The translations under genes and the position numbers were made by a program. A stretch of DNA of 64,000 bases from Archaeoglobus sp. (lineage in GTDB: Archaea > Halobacteriota > Archaeoglobi > Archaeoglobales > Archaeoglobaceae), in assembly GCF_017656475.1 (NCBI RefSeq), contig NZ_JACDNT010000001.1, positions 56,537 to 120,536 on the forward strand, written 5' to 3'. This document shows, piece after piece, positions 17,453 through 25,746 of the stretch (positions within the stretch are counted from its first letter, which is position 1; every line of letters begins with the position of its first letter). Below the pieces are notes generated by a model. The model was not told where the DNA came from. It ran no database searches and worked only from the letters and a program-made list of their open reading frames with translations.

Positions 17453-19429
17453 TTACTTTCCTTTGAACTCAGGTTTCCTCCTCTGGAAGAATGCTGAAAC
17501 TCCTTCCATCACATCCTGAGTTGAGGTGGCAACCGCAAACATTCCAGCCTCGATGTACTGGCCTATCTCAGCCGGCAGTTCAGCACCAAAGTTGATTGCA
17601 TACTTAGCAGCCCTGAGGCTTACTGGTGGTCCAGCGGCAAGCTCTTTGGCAAGAGCCATTACTTCTTCCTCGAACTTCTCTGGATCGACAGCCTTGTTAA
17701 CCAGTCCGATTCTCTCCGCCTCATCAGCGTCAATTCTCCTTGCGAGCATTATCATCTCTTTTGCCTTCGTCATACCAACAATCTTTGGCAGTCTCTGCGT
17801 TCCACCCCATCCCGGAATGAGTGCTAGACTTATCTCTGTCAAGCCAATCTTGGCACCCTTCTTCATTATTCTGAAGTCACACGCAAGTGCAAGCTCACAG
17901 CCTCCACCGAAAGCGTATCCGTTGATCGCAGCAATGACAGGCTTGGGGAACCTCTCAATCTGCGTGAAAACCCACTGTCCCTTTGCAGCAACCATCATTG
18001 AGTTTGCCGGAGCCAAGAAGTCTGGAGCCTGCATCGCTGTCTGCAGGTCAAAGCCCGCTGAGAATGCTTTGTCTCCAGCTCCAGTGATTACAACAACTCT
18101 AACATCGTCATCTTTTTCAAGCAGCCTCAGTGCCTCAAAGATTTCGTCGAGCGTGTCTAGGGAGAGAGCGTTGAGCCTCTGCGGGCGGTTTATTATGAGC
18201 TTTGCGATCTTGCTTTCAGCATCCTTCTCAATTTCTAAGTTTTTGAAGGTCATCTCGCCCTTGCCGTAGCTGTAAAATCCTTCTCCGCTCTTCTCTCCCA
18301 GCTTACCCTCGGAAACCATCTTCTTCAGATACTCGGATGGCTTGAGAATCTCAAACCCCTTCTCCTTGTAAAGCTCCTCAACCTTTGCAAGGATGACGTC
18401 AAGACCTATCTCGTCGCCAAGCTCACATGGCCCCTTGGGCATGTTCGTTCCGAGCTTCATAGCAGTGTCGATGTCCTTTGCATCTGCAACGCCCATCGCT
18501 ATGAGGTCAGCTGCGATGTTCACCATTGGAGCGATTAACCTAACAGCGTCATACTTGCCAGCAAGCTCCTGCGGAATCTTTGGCCTTCCCGCACTCCAGT
18601 CGTAGAATCCCTTGCCGGTTTTCATGCCCAACTCGTTGGCCTTGAACTTCTCTTCAAGAAGCTTTGACTGTGGCACGATGTCCCACTGCTGGCTTGCGTG
18701 GTAGAGAATATCCAGTCCGACGAAATCTGAGAGCTCAATTGGACCCATGGGGAAGCCATACTTGTACATCATCGTTGCATCAATTTCCTCCTTGGTTGCA
18801 ACGCCCTTCTCAACGTCATCGATTGCGAGAACCAGATACGGAACGAGAATCCTGTTCACGATGAACCCTGCGACATCCTTCTTAACAACCACTGGCACCT
18901 TGCCGATGCTCTTAACGAACTCAACACCGAACTTTATCGTCTCATCACTTGTCTTCTCACCCTTGATGACCTCAACAAGAGCCATTACAGGTGGTGGGTT
19001 GAAGAAGTGCAACCCCAGGAACTTTTCAGGTCTGTCGGTAGAGTTTCCGAGTTCAGTTATGCTCAGTCCGGACGTGTTGCTTGCAAAGATGCACTCCGGC
19101 TTGGCATACTTCTGTACTTCTGCAAAAACCTGCTTCTTTAAATCCATTATTTCTGGCACAGCCTCGATAACCAAATCAGCATCCTTTACTGCCTCCTCCA
19201 TGTCCAGAGTGAAGTGAATTCTTCCCAGTATCTCCTTTGCCTTCTCTTCAGTCATCTTTCCCTTGCTTACAGCCCTCTGTATGTTCTTCTCAATGGCACC
19301 TTTTCCTCTGTCCAGAAACTCTTGCTTTATATCTCTAACCCACACTTCATAACCTGCAGTGGCGCACACCTGGGCAATTCCGCTTCCCATTGCTCCTGCG
19401 CCGAGAACACAAACCTTTTTTACCTCCAT
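17453..19429 (-). CDS. 3-hydroxyacyl-CoA dehydrogenase/enoyl-CoA hydratase fusion
   Basis: A 658-residue bifunctional beta-oxidation enzyme. The N-terminal NAD domain has GAGAMGSG (about 10-17) and FNPPPVMALVE; two C-terminal HAD domains follow to about residue 390, then a complete crotonase domain (about 400-655). The crotonase glutamates are present in GGGCELALACD and TEISLALIPGWGGTQRLP, so hydratase activity is expected. This dehydrogenase-first order is the archaeal arrangement, opposite to bacterial FadB/FadJ. It hydrates 2-enoyl-CoA and oxidises the product with NAD, supplying the substrate of the thiolase encoded just upstream in the same operon. Confidence 0.95.
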   Translation of the reverse strand: MEVKKVCVLGAGAMGSGIAQVCATAGYEVWVRDIKQEFLDRGKGAIEKNIQRAVSKGKMTEEKAKEILGRIHFTLDMEEAVKDADLVIEAVPEIMDLKKQVFAEVQKYAKPECIFASNTSGLSITELGNSTDRPEKFLGLHFFNPPPVMALVEVIKGEKTSDETIKFGVEFVKSIGKVPVVVKKDVAGFIVNRILVPYLVLAIDDVEKGVATKEEIDATMMYKYGFPMGPIELSDFVGLDILYHASQQWDIVPQSKLLEEKFKANELGMKTGKGFYDWSAGRPKIPQELAGKYDAVRLIAPMVNIAADLIAMGVADAKDIDTAMKLGTNMPKGPCELGDEIGLDVILAKVEELYKEKGFEILKPSEYLKKMVSEGKLGEKSGEGFYSYGKGEMTFKNLEIEKDAESKIAKLIINRPQRLNALSLDTLDEIFEALRLLEKDDDVRVVVITGAGDKAFSAGFDLQTAMQAPDFLAPANSMMVAAKGQWVFTQIERFPKPVIAAINGYAFGGGCELALACDFRIMKKGAKIGLTEISLALIPGWGGTQRLPKIVGMTKAKEMIMLARRIDADEAERIGLVNKAVDPEKFEEEVMALAKELAAGPPVSLRAAKYAINFGAELPAEIGQYIEAGMFAVATSTQDVMEGVSAFFQRRKPEFKGK

Positions 19430-19438
19430 ACTCCCACC

Positions 19439-19927
19439 TCATGCAGGTGCGATTTCATACATTACATAACCTTCCTTTCTCTTACACACCTGAACCTTAA
19501 CTCTCATTCCGGGCTTAGCCTGCTGGGGGTCGCCCTTATACCATGCGAGGATTTTCGGCCCATCGTCAAGCTTTGCGATAGCCACTGGATATGGGTCGTA
19601 CATGCCGAAGGACGGTGGCCTGACGAATACAACAGTCATAGTTTCGAGTGTCCCTTCATTCTTAAGCTCCACCCACTCTATGTCGGAATCAAAGCAGCTT
19701 GGACAGTCTTTCTGCGGTGGGAAGAAGAGCCTCCCACATTTCTTGCATTTTGTTCCGAGTAACTTGCCCTCCTTCAGCCCCTCGTAAAATGGCTTGATAT
19801 TCTCAACCGAGATGATGTAGCTGAGCCTCAGTTCTCTCATGTCAACCCACTGAGCTGCTCCACTTTTCTCATCCTGAACAATTGGAAATCCGGTTTCCTC
19901 AATAACCTTCTTTATCTCCTCTTTCAT
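19439..19927 (-). CDS. OB-fold, zinc-ribbon thiolase partner (DUF35 type)
   Basis: The 162-residue protein has a rubredoxin-like zinc knuckle CKKCGRLFFPPQKDCPSC (about residues 60-77) followed by an OB-fold domain with MTVVFVRPPSFGMYDPYPVA. Proteins of this kind pair with thiolases or HMG-CoA synthase in archaea and may shuttle acyl-CoA between active sites, as shown for archaeal thiolase-HMGCS complexes. The ATG at 19927 is chosen over TTG at 19930 because GGTGA is better spaced. It starts six bases after the thiolase stop, and the dehydrogenase fusion follows after nine bases, which supports a physical three-enzyme unit. Confidence 0.9.
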   Translation of the reverse strand: MKEEIKKVIEETGFPIVQDEKSGAAQWVDMRELRLSYIISVENIKPFYEGLKEGKLLGTKCKKCGRLFFPPQKDCPSCFDSDIEWVELKNEGTLETMTVVFVRPPSFGMYDPYPVAIAKLDDGPKILAWYKGDPQQAKPGMRVKVQVCKRKEGYVMYEIAPA

Positions 19928-19933
19928 CAATAA

Positions 19934-21121
19934 TCACCTCTTCTCGAGTCCGTAAATGGTCACATAGGTGTAATGCCCTGTACCACCGACATTATGGGCC
20001 AGCCATCTCCCTTTGTTGATGTCTGCTTGCCTTCCGGGTTCAGCCTTCTGCAGGAGCTGCTTGTAAGCCTCTACCGCCTGGCTCACTCCCGTAGCTCCAA
20101 TGGGGTGTCCCTTTGCCTTCAACCCACCATCAATGTTTACGGGAATCTTTCCGCCGATGTACGTCTGCTCCTCTCTTATCAGCTTGTACCCCTCTCCCCT
20201 CTTGCAGAACCTTAGATCCTCGTAGGCTATGATTTCAGGAGCCGTGAAGCAGTCGTGGACGTTGGCACCATCAAGGTACTTTGTTGGATCATCCATATCA
20301 ATTCCGGCCATCTTGTAAGCCTGCTCGGCAGCATAAGTGGCTGAAGCCAGAGATGTGTAGCTTTCCCTCCTGCTGAGATTTGCTGTACCGGTTCCCACAC
20401 CCTGACCAAGAATCCAGATTTTCTCATCGATTCCAAGCTCCTTGACTTTCTCCTCGCTGGCGAGAATTGCACACGCTGAGCCATCAGTTATTGGAGAGCA
20501 GTCGAACAGCTTGAAAGGCCATGCAATGTACGGGCTTTTCATTACCGTTTCAATGTCAATCTCCCTCTGGAACTGTGCGTACGGGTTCTTAGCACCGTAG
20601 TAGTGGTTCTTCACTGCAACCCTGGCGTAATCCTCCTCAGTTGCGCCGTATTTCATCATGTACGCCGTGCCGTGAAGGGCGTAGTAAGCGGGAAACGTCA
20701 ATCCAAAGTTTTCGAACTCCCAGAAGTAGCTTCCGAACCTTCCGATAAGCTCGATAACGTTGGGATTGGGTGATTCTTGCATTTTTTCCACACCAAGGAC
20801 GAGCACGATGTCAGCCATCCCTGACTTTACGGCAGTATATCCAATTCTGATTGCAGCACTACCACTCGCACACGCAGCCTCAACCCTCATAGATCCCTTC
20901 GGTGCAAGGTCAGCGTACTCTGCTATAAGGGCCGGAACTGCTGCCTCACTGCTCCACATCCCTGCATTGCTTACAACGAAGAAGTCGATATCCTTGGGCT
21001 CAAGATTGGCTGTCTCAAAAGCGGGTCTCATCGATTCCCAGCATAACTCTGCGATGTTCACGTCCTTCCTTGTTCCAAACTTAGAATGCCCTACTCCTAT
21101 AACAGCAACATTCTCCGACAT
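19934..21121 (-). CDS. acetyl-CoA C-acyltransferase (archaeal SCPx-type thiolase)
   Basis: A 395-residue thiolase-fold protein. The nucleophilic cysteine is C84 in VEAACASGSAA, and the second active-site region is KGHPIGATG near residue 335, followed by NVGGTGHYTYVTIYG in place of the usual CxG loop. Loss of that second cysteine loop is typical of the SCP-x/archaeal thiolase group. It would cleave 3-ketoacyl-CoA or condense acetyl-CoA. The ATG at 21121 is preceded by AGGAGTG; a GTG at 21124 would overlap this. It heads the operon with its OB-fold partner and the dehydrogenase/hydratase fusion; GATATATAAG about 56 nt upstream is a plausible promoter. Confidence 0.92.
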   Translation of the reverse strand: MSENVAVIGVGHSKFGTRKDVNIAELCWESMRPAFETANLEPKDIDFFVVSNAGMWSSEAAVPALIAEYADLAPKGSMRVEAACASGSAAIRIGYTAVKSGMADIVLVLGVEKMQESPNPNVIELIGRFGSYFWEFENFGLTFPAYYALHGTAYMMKYGATEEDYARVAVKNHYYGAKNPYAQFQREIDIETVMKSPYIAWPFKLFDCSPITDGSACAILASEEKVKELGIDEKIWILGQGVGTGTANLSRRESYTSLASATYAAEQAYKMAGIDMDDPTKYLDGANVHDCFTAPEIIAYEDLRFCKRGEGYKLIREEQTYIGGKIPVNIDGGLKAKGHPIGATGVSQAVEAYKQLLQKAEPGRQADINKGRWLAHNVGGTGHYTYVTIYGLEKR

Positions 21122-21325
21122 CACTCCTGCTTTTATTTACTCAACATAAAAGCCTTTCTTTATTTTTAGCGGTTTGAAGCTTATATATCCAAAAAATTTA
21201 AGTTTACCTTTTTAATAATCTGGAATGAACATTAGGAAAAGGATAAGGGCGTGCAAAAATACGCTGGAAGAATAATTATACACCACACAACAGTTTTTAA
21301 AATCGAAAGGTAAGACTGCACCAAG

Positions 21326-21667
21326 ATGCCCGACTACCTCGTTGTTCTGCAAGCAGCATGGATTGTAAGAAAGGCAAAGAGTGTTGAAGATGCGATGAAC
21401 ATAGCCGTCGCTGAGGCAGGAAAAAAGCTCAACCCCGATTTGGATTTTGTCAAAATAGATGTTGGCGACACAGCATGCCCAAAATGCAACAGCCCGTTGA
21501 AGGCTGTTTTCATGGTTGCAGGTGTGGCTTTAGTAGGTCTGATACTCGAAATGAAGGTTTTTAATGCAAAGAGCGCTGAACATGCGTCGAAAATTGCAAA
21601 GTACGAAATCGGAAAGAGAATGCCACGCATTCCCCTTGAAGTTCTCGAGGTCGCGGAAATTGGTTGA
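21326..21667 (+). CDS. UPF0212/DUF555 family protein
   Basis: A 113-residue archaeal protein starting MPDYLVVLQAAWIVRKAKS, with a CPKC zinc-knuckle-like pair (about residues 52-55) and a hydrophobic stretch VFMVAGVALVGLILEM. I recognise it as the UPF0212 (DUF555) family, conserved in euryarchaea with unknown function; a single-metal site formed by the CxxC pair is inference. GTTTTTAAAA about 25-30 nt upstream of the ATG fits a TATA box and a leaderless or very short-leader mRNA. It is transcribed divergently from the thiolase operon across about 200 bp of AT-rich DNA. Confidence 0.85.
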   Translation: MPDYLVVLQAAWIVRKAKSVEDAMNIAVAEAGKKLNPDLDFVKIDVGDTACPKCNSPLKAVFMVAGVALVGLILEMKVFNAKSAEHASKIAKYEIGKRMPRIPLEVLEVAEIG

Positions 21668-21703
21668 CATTGCACTTAAAAGGCAGACTAATTGCTAACA
21701 TAA

Positions 21704-21714
21704 TTTTTATATAC
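21704..21714 (+). promoter_or_regulatory. TATA box of the small HTH gene
   Basis: TTTTTATATAC lies with its start 30 nt before the ATG at 21734. Initiation at the usual 25-27 nt spacing would begin at or next to the start codon, giving a leaderless mRNA. This also decides the start at 21734 over the in-frame TTG at 21716. Confidence 0.55.
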
Positions 21715-21733
21715 GTTGCTTACTACCATTATT

Positions 21734-22033
21734 ATGGTGTTCAGAAAATTGAAGTCCGAGGCAGAAATAGTGCTAAGGCATCTTGAGGTGCTCAAGACAG
21801 TGATGGAGAAGCAACCTATCGGAATATTTAAGTTGTCGGACATATTAAACTTGCCCAAGCACAGAATAAGGTATTCTTTGCGCGTGCTTGAGCAGTCCGG
21901 CATAATTGTTCCGACACAGTACGGAGCAATGGTCAAGGACGAGGGCTACGACAAAATCGAAGAGATGAAAGGAGAGATAAAAGAAATAAAAGAGCTGATA
22001 AATAATATTGAAGAGCTTCTGAACAAGCTTTAA
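21734..22033 (+). CDS. small winged-helix protein with C-terminal coiled coil
   Basis: A 99-residue protein: a winged-helix domain (about residues 5-65, GIFKLSDILNLPKHRIRYSLRVLE as the helix-turn-helix, given here in two parts: GIFKLSDILNL and PKHRIRYSLRVLE) followed by an acidic heptad-rich helix (about 66-99) rich in EEMKGEIKEIKELI. This layout suggests a dimeric DNA-binding regulator with no effector domain. Starting at ATG 21734 removes a hydrophobic upstream stretch that lies in the promoter. A T-rich run follows the stop directly. Target genes are not evident from position. Confidence 0.75.
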   Translation: MVFRKLKSEAEIVLRHLEVLKTVMEKQPIGIFKLSDILNLPKHRIRYSLRVLEQSGIIVPTQYGAMVKDEGYDKIEEMKGEIKEIKELINNIEELLNKL

Positions 22034-22045
22034 TTTTTTATTTTT
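22034..22045 (+). terminator. T-tract terminator after the HTH gene
   Basis: TTTTTTATTTTT begins directly after the TAA stop on the plus strand. Oligo-T runs at the 3' end are the usual intrinsic termination signal in archaea. It overlaps by one base the 3' end of the convergent TRAM gene. Confidence 0.5.
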
Positions 22046-22269
22046 CACTCAACAACTTCAGCGAATCCGTACTTTCTAAGTACTTTCGTTATCCTGATCG
22101 TTACCACATCATCCACTTTGACTCCCGGTACGAACACCACGAAGCCATCGACCTTCGCTATTCCATCTCCTTCCGAACCTACCGCTTCAATTCTCACTTC
22201 TCTAATATCTCCAACCTCCACAGGTGGCGCACGGCCAAATTCACGTCCAAATTCACTCAATTTCAACAC
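22045..22269 (-). CDS. TRAM-domain protein
   Basis: A 74-residue protein consisting almost only of a TRAM beta-barrel: VEVGDIREVRIEAVGSEGDG (about residues 17-36), GFVVFVPGVKVDDVV and IRITKVLRKYGFAEVVE. Free-standing TRAM proteins are abundant in euryarchaea and bind RNA, acting as chaperone-like factors in the cold response of some methanogens; the role here is inferred only from the fold. A G-rich linker before the barrel (EFGREFGRAPP) is typical. It lies alone between the PAS sensor and the HTH gene, converging on the latter. Confidence 0.88.
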   Translation of the reverse strand: MLKLSEFGREFGRAPPVEVGDIREVRIEAVGSEGDGIAKVDGFVVFVPGVKVDDVVTIRITKVLRKYGFAEVVE

Positions 22270-22302
22270 CTCATTTCAAATTTCACAACACCTGTCCTGA
22301 GA

Positions 22303-24180
22303 CTATTTATACTTTTCCCCTCTTAGAATGAAGTAAGTGAGCGTCTCCTGGAGTCTCAGATCGTCCAGAATCTTGTTGATTCTCTCAACCTGGTTCTCGA
22401 TCTCTTTGAAAGTCCTTTCATATCCGATATCTTCCCTTATTTCAAGATATCCCGAAATAATTGCTACCGGGTTTCTCAGCCTGTCTGCAAGTGACTCGAG
22501 CTGATTCAGATTTTCAAGCAGGAGGTTGAAGGCAATCTTTCTGTCCCTCTCAGCCCTGTAAGAGGATATAGCAAAACCCAGATTTGTTCCGAGTTCTTCA
22601 AGAATCTTAATCTCCTCATCAGTCAAGCTGCCAAGATTGCAAAGGACGAGAACTCCAAAAACGTTTCCGTTGTGCTTGATAGGTACAGCCAAGCTTTTTG
22701 CTTTATTCAAAGGACACTCGCAATCCTCGAATCTCACAACTCCATCCTGTGACCTTTCGGCAAGAGAACACTCCGGTGCGAGAGGTGTTGCCTTAATTAT
22801 GCTGTTTCCATCGATAATCCATGCCCATGAGTCTATATCTTTAATCTTCGAGAAAAATCTGCAAACCTTCTGCAGCAGAGCGTACTCATCTCTTTCCTTT
22901 AAAATAAGCTCATTGACTTCACTTATTATCCTGAGCAGCTGGTTTTTCTTTTTCAACTCCTCTTCTGTTCTCACTCTCTCTGTAATATCTCTGGTAACAC
23001 CCTCAGCCCCTGTAACCTCACCGTTTCTAAACACTGGCCACTCGACCACTTCAACAAACCTTATACTGCCATCCCTGGATTTAGCCCTGAAGGTGAACTT
23101 CACGCTTTCCCCTCTTAACACTCTCGCAAAATTTTCCCTGAGAACCGCTAAGTCCTCCTCATGAGCAATAAAACGTGACGTCTTTCCCAGCAAATCTTCC
23201 TTACCATAACCAAGTATTTCCGCATATCTCGGGTTAACGTCGATGAATCTACCTTTTCTGTCAAGGATGAAGAACATGTCCTTTGACTCTCTGAAAAACA
23301 TCTCGTACATTCTGAGCTTTTCCTGATTTTGCATTTCCTCAGTTCTGTCGATTAGCATTCCCATAACCGCAGGTCTTCCTTTAAAATTAACCCGCGCGGC
23401 TATTGCGTCAACATAAAGTATTCTGCCATCTCGGGCAACAAGTCTAAACCTGTAGGGAACTTCAACAAACTCTCCTGCGAGTCTTCTAACGTAATTATCC
23501 ACAATTTGCTCCCTGTCCTCAGGATGGACTAAGTCGAAGGGATTCATGTGGTAAAGCTCTTCGAGAGAGTAGCCTAAATTGGAGGCCATCTCGTTGAGGA
23601 ATACAAATTTCCCATCCTGGATAATGTAAACAACGACGAAGGCCTTTTTTGTCAGAGTTAAAAACAAATTCTCAAACTCTCTGTCTCTTGTGACATCAAC
23701 CAAAACGCAAATCAACGCATCTTTACCCATGTAGTATCCAGCCGAAACAATCAGCTCAAGTTTTTTTTCTTCGCCGAATTCTGTAGTGATTTCTAACTCT
23801 CTTCTCACAACATCTTTCAAACTATCGGGAAGAGAAGAAACAATATTGAGAAACTTTTCCACGTAGTGATCCCCGTCAATAAACTTACTGAAAGTGCTAT
23901 TTGAGTAAGCGATTTCACCATCCTGAACAATGGCTACACCAACCGGAAGATAATCGAGAGCATTTTCACCTCTTTCCGGAATTAAAACACAGATTTGGCC
24001 ATCCTCAGTATTTACTTTTGTCACCTTAAATGTGAGCCCGTTGTATCTAGCAAGCTGCCTTCTACCTTCACTTTCGAACTTAAAAACCTCATAAAAGTAC
24101 TTCCCCTTGAGCCCTGGTATCCCCGACACTTCGATAATTTTTCCCCTCTCGTTTAGTTTCAGGAGAATAAATTGAGACAT
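22303..24180 (-). CDS. PAS-PAS-PAS-GAF sensor protein without a kinase domain
   Basis: A soluble 625-residue sensor with no membrane helices. Domains in order: a degenerate PAS region (about 75-170), PAS (about 175-290, with YSLEELYHMNPFDLVHPEDR), PAS (about 295-410, with YGKEDLLGKTSRFIAHEEDL and a PAC-like GVTRDITERV), GAF (about 425-550, with two CP-containing loops) and a helical region resembling a histidine-kinase dimerisation domain (about 555-610). In that helix the motif reads ADRLRNPVAIISGYLEI, with aspartate where the phospho-accepting histidine would be, and the chain ends without an ATPase domain. It may signal by protein contact. It stands alone, with no response regulator nearby. 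Confidence 0.85.
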   Translation of the reverse strand: MSQFILLKLNERGKIIEVSGIPGLKGKYFYEVFKFESEGRRQLARYNGLTFKVTKVNTEDGQICVLIPERGENALDYLPVGVAIVQDGEIAYSNSTFSKFIDGDHYVEKFLNIVSSLPDSLKDVVRRELEITTEFGEEKKLELIVSAGYYMGKDALICVLVDVTRDREFENLFLTLTKKAFVVVYIIQDGKFVFLNEMASNLGYSLEELYHMNPFDLVHPEDREQIVDNYVRRLAGEFVEVPYRFRLVARDGRILYVDAIAARVNFKGRPAVMGMLIDRTEEMQNQEKLRMYEMFFRESKDMFFILDRKGRFIDVNPRYAEILGYGKEDLLGKTSRFIAHEEDLAVLRENFARVLRGESVKFTFRAKSRDGSIRFVEVVEWPVFRNGEVTGAEGVTRDITERVRTEEELKKKNQLLRIISEVNELILKERDEYALLQKVCRFFSKIKDIDSWAWIIDGNSIIKATPLAPECSLAERSQDGVVRFEDCECPLNKAKSLAVPIKHNGNVFGVLVLCNLGSLTDEEIKILEELGTNLGFAISSYRAERDRKIAFNLLLENLNQLESLADRLRNPVAIISGYLEIREDIGYERTFKEIENQVERINKILDDLRLQETLTYFILRGEKYK

Positions 24181-24254
24181 TATTTTAATGTTTGATAATA
24201 GCTACTATTTAAATTTTTTGGTTAATAATCGGTATTAATTGTAAAAAATGGAAA

Positions 24255-25268
24255 TCACAGTACAATCTTTTCATAATCCTTTTCTATCTCATCCAAAAAT
24301 TTTTCAGGAGATATGCCACGGACGTAAGCAACAGCAGTCATTCCTCCTGCTCCAACACCCTCCTTTACAAAGCCCTCTTCGTACGCTCTCAAGCCCGGAT
24401 ACCTGGATTTTCCAAGCAGAGGGTCTGCAACAACGACAGGATAAGGGGAGAGGGAGAGGTCAGCATTGCCATCTTCGCTGACGTACTTCGTTGTGGCAAT
24501 CACCGCCTCAACTTCACCCATTCTTGCCATAAGGTTGGCAATTGCCACCATCTGAGTTCCGCCAGCAAGGATAACGGGCTTCTCAGAACCAAAGGCGATT
24601 CCTATCACTCCAGCCATTACTGGATCACCAACAGCAGATAGCACCTCAATCGGATCGTTGCTCTCAATCCTTTCAACTGCTTTTTCCACAACCTTCCTCT
24701 TAAGCTCAACTGGGTTTTCAGGCATGCTTGATGACACTGCATCTTTCAATCCGAGAGCCTTTAAAACTGCAGCCGCTGTTGTGGTTCCAGCAGGAATGCT
24801 TTCTCCTATGACCAAAACGTCCGAGAGCTTTGAAATCTGCTTTCCTACAATCCTTGCCCTTTCAATTACCTCCTCAACTTTTTGCCTGTCCATCGCCCTC
24901 TTTTCTGCAATGTTCTCCCCCACAGGCGCGTTCAAGTCGATGTAAGGGATCTTGGGTGGAACCATCAGCCCCGAATTCACAACGAAGAGGGGAATGGATG
25001 TGAGTCTCAAAACTGTGTAGGTTATAAGTGCCGGCGTTGGTTTACCATCAGGTGTTGCCGGAACACCGTCGATTGAAAGACACCTGCCGTGATAAAGTAG
25101 CTCTGCATCGGCTGGTGGAGTGTACTTTACGAGTTCAGGATTCGCTCCTGCAACTGTAATGCCCTCAATGTTGGCGGTTTTCGTGTTTCCGACGACGAGA
25201 ACAAATGCTGCCTTACCTTTTGCCAGCTCAATGATGTCGCCTTTTCCTTTAACGAATGTGTAGCCCAT
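24255..25268 (-). CDS. CobT-like nicotinate-nucleotide phosphoribosyltransferase (UPF0284)
   Basis: A 337-residue protein of the archaeal CobT-like family (UPF0284). Recognisable stretches are ELLYHGRCLSIDGVPATPDG near residue 95, VIGESIPAGTTTAAAVLKAL near 155 and VILAGGTQMVAIANLMARMG near 240, which match the glycine-rich phosphoribosyl-binding fold of nicotinate-nucleotide:dimethylbenzimidazole phosphoribosyltransferase. It would activate the lower ligand of cobamides, relevant because the C1 pathway of this lineage uses corrinoids. The ATG at 25268 is chosen; the frame extends five codons further to TTG 25283, but no ribosome site favours it. Monocistronic. Confidence 0.82.
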   Translation of the reverse strand: MGYTFVKGKGDIIELAKGKAAFVLVVGNTKTANIEGITVAGANPELVKYTPPADAELLYHGRCLSIDGVPATPDGKPTPALITYTVLRLTSIPLFVVNSGLMVPPKIPYIDLNAPVGENIAEKRAMDRQKVEEVIERARIVGKQISKLSDVLVIGESIPAGTTTAAAVLKALGLKDAVSSSMPENPVELKRKVVEKAVERIESNDPIEVLSAVGDPVMAGVIGIAFGSEKPVILAGGTQMVAIANLMARMGEVEAVIATTKYVSEDGNADLSLSPYPVVVADPLLGKSRYPGLRAYEEGFVKEGVGAGGMTAVAYVRGISPEKFLDEIEKDYEKIVL

Positions 25269-25369
25269 GGTTTCACTGTTCAAAAGGGAAAGAAAAGGGT
25301 TAGGATTGTAATACTTTTGTAGTACAAGTTGCCTTAGATTTATTATGCCTTAGAATTTATTATATCTGA

Positions 25370-25572
25370 TTACTTTTTTATTTCTTTCACAGCAGCATAA
25401 ATGACTAACACCAGTCCACACGTAATTATCGTACCAATGCAAAATCCTGAACCGCTTATTTCAATGCTGTTGCCGGTTATGTTTGCGTAAACAAGTAAAA
25501 TTAGTGCCATGAGTATCGGCACAGCAATCAAGACCCTCCTACGATTTCTACTGCTCTGATATCTTGGGACAT
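25370..25572 (-). pseudogene. small two-helix membrane protein with an apparent frameshift
   Basis: An ATG at 25572 has an ideal ribosome site (GGTGA, four-base spacer) and an upstream AATACTTATAG box, but its frame stops after 14 codons. A different frame over the same stretch is open to the TAA at 25370 and encodes two clear membrane segments, LIAVPILMALILLVYA and CIGTIITCGLVLVIYA, ending KEIKK. A single-base shift between codons 5 and 13 would join them into a protein of about 66 residues. Alternatively translation starts at TTG 25531, which follows AGGAGGG. The whole 25284-25746 stretch otherwise holds no gene. I do not recognise the family. Confidence 0.5.
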
Positions 25573-25746
25573 GTTTTCACCTTGAAAGAAGTAATTTGTA
25601 TAGGCATCGCATACTATAAGTATTTTGCTATCTCGCATTCATTGATGTAAAACGATGAAATTATACCATAGTCCATCATTACTATAGGCTATCATTAAAA
25701 CCGCCTCAGGACTTAAAAATTATAAAATAACGGCAAAAATAAAATA

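Noticed and set aside
17526..18269. 247-codon plus-strand frame inside the dehydrogenase/hydratase gene
   Set aside because: It is the antisense of the strongly supported crotonase domain and shows the usual serine/alanine-rich shadow composition.
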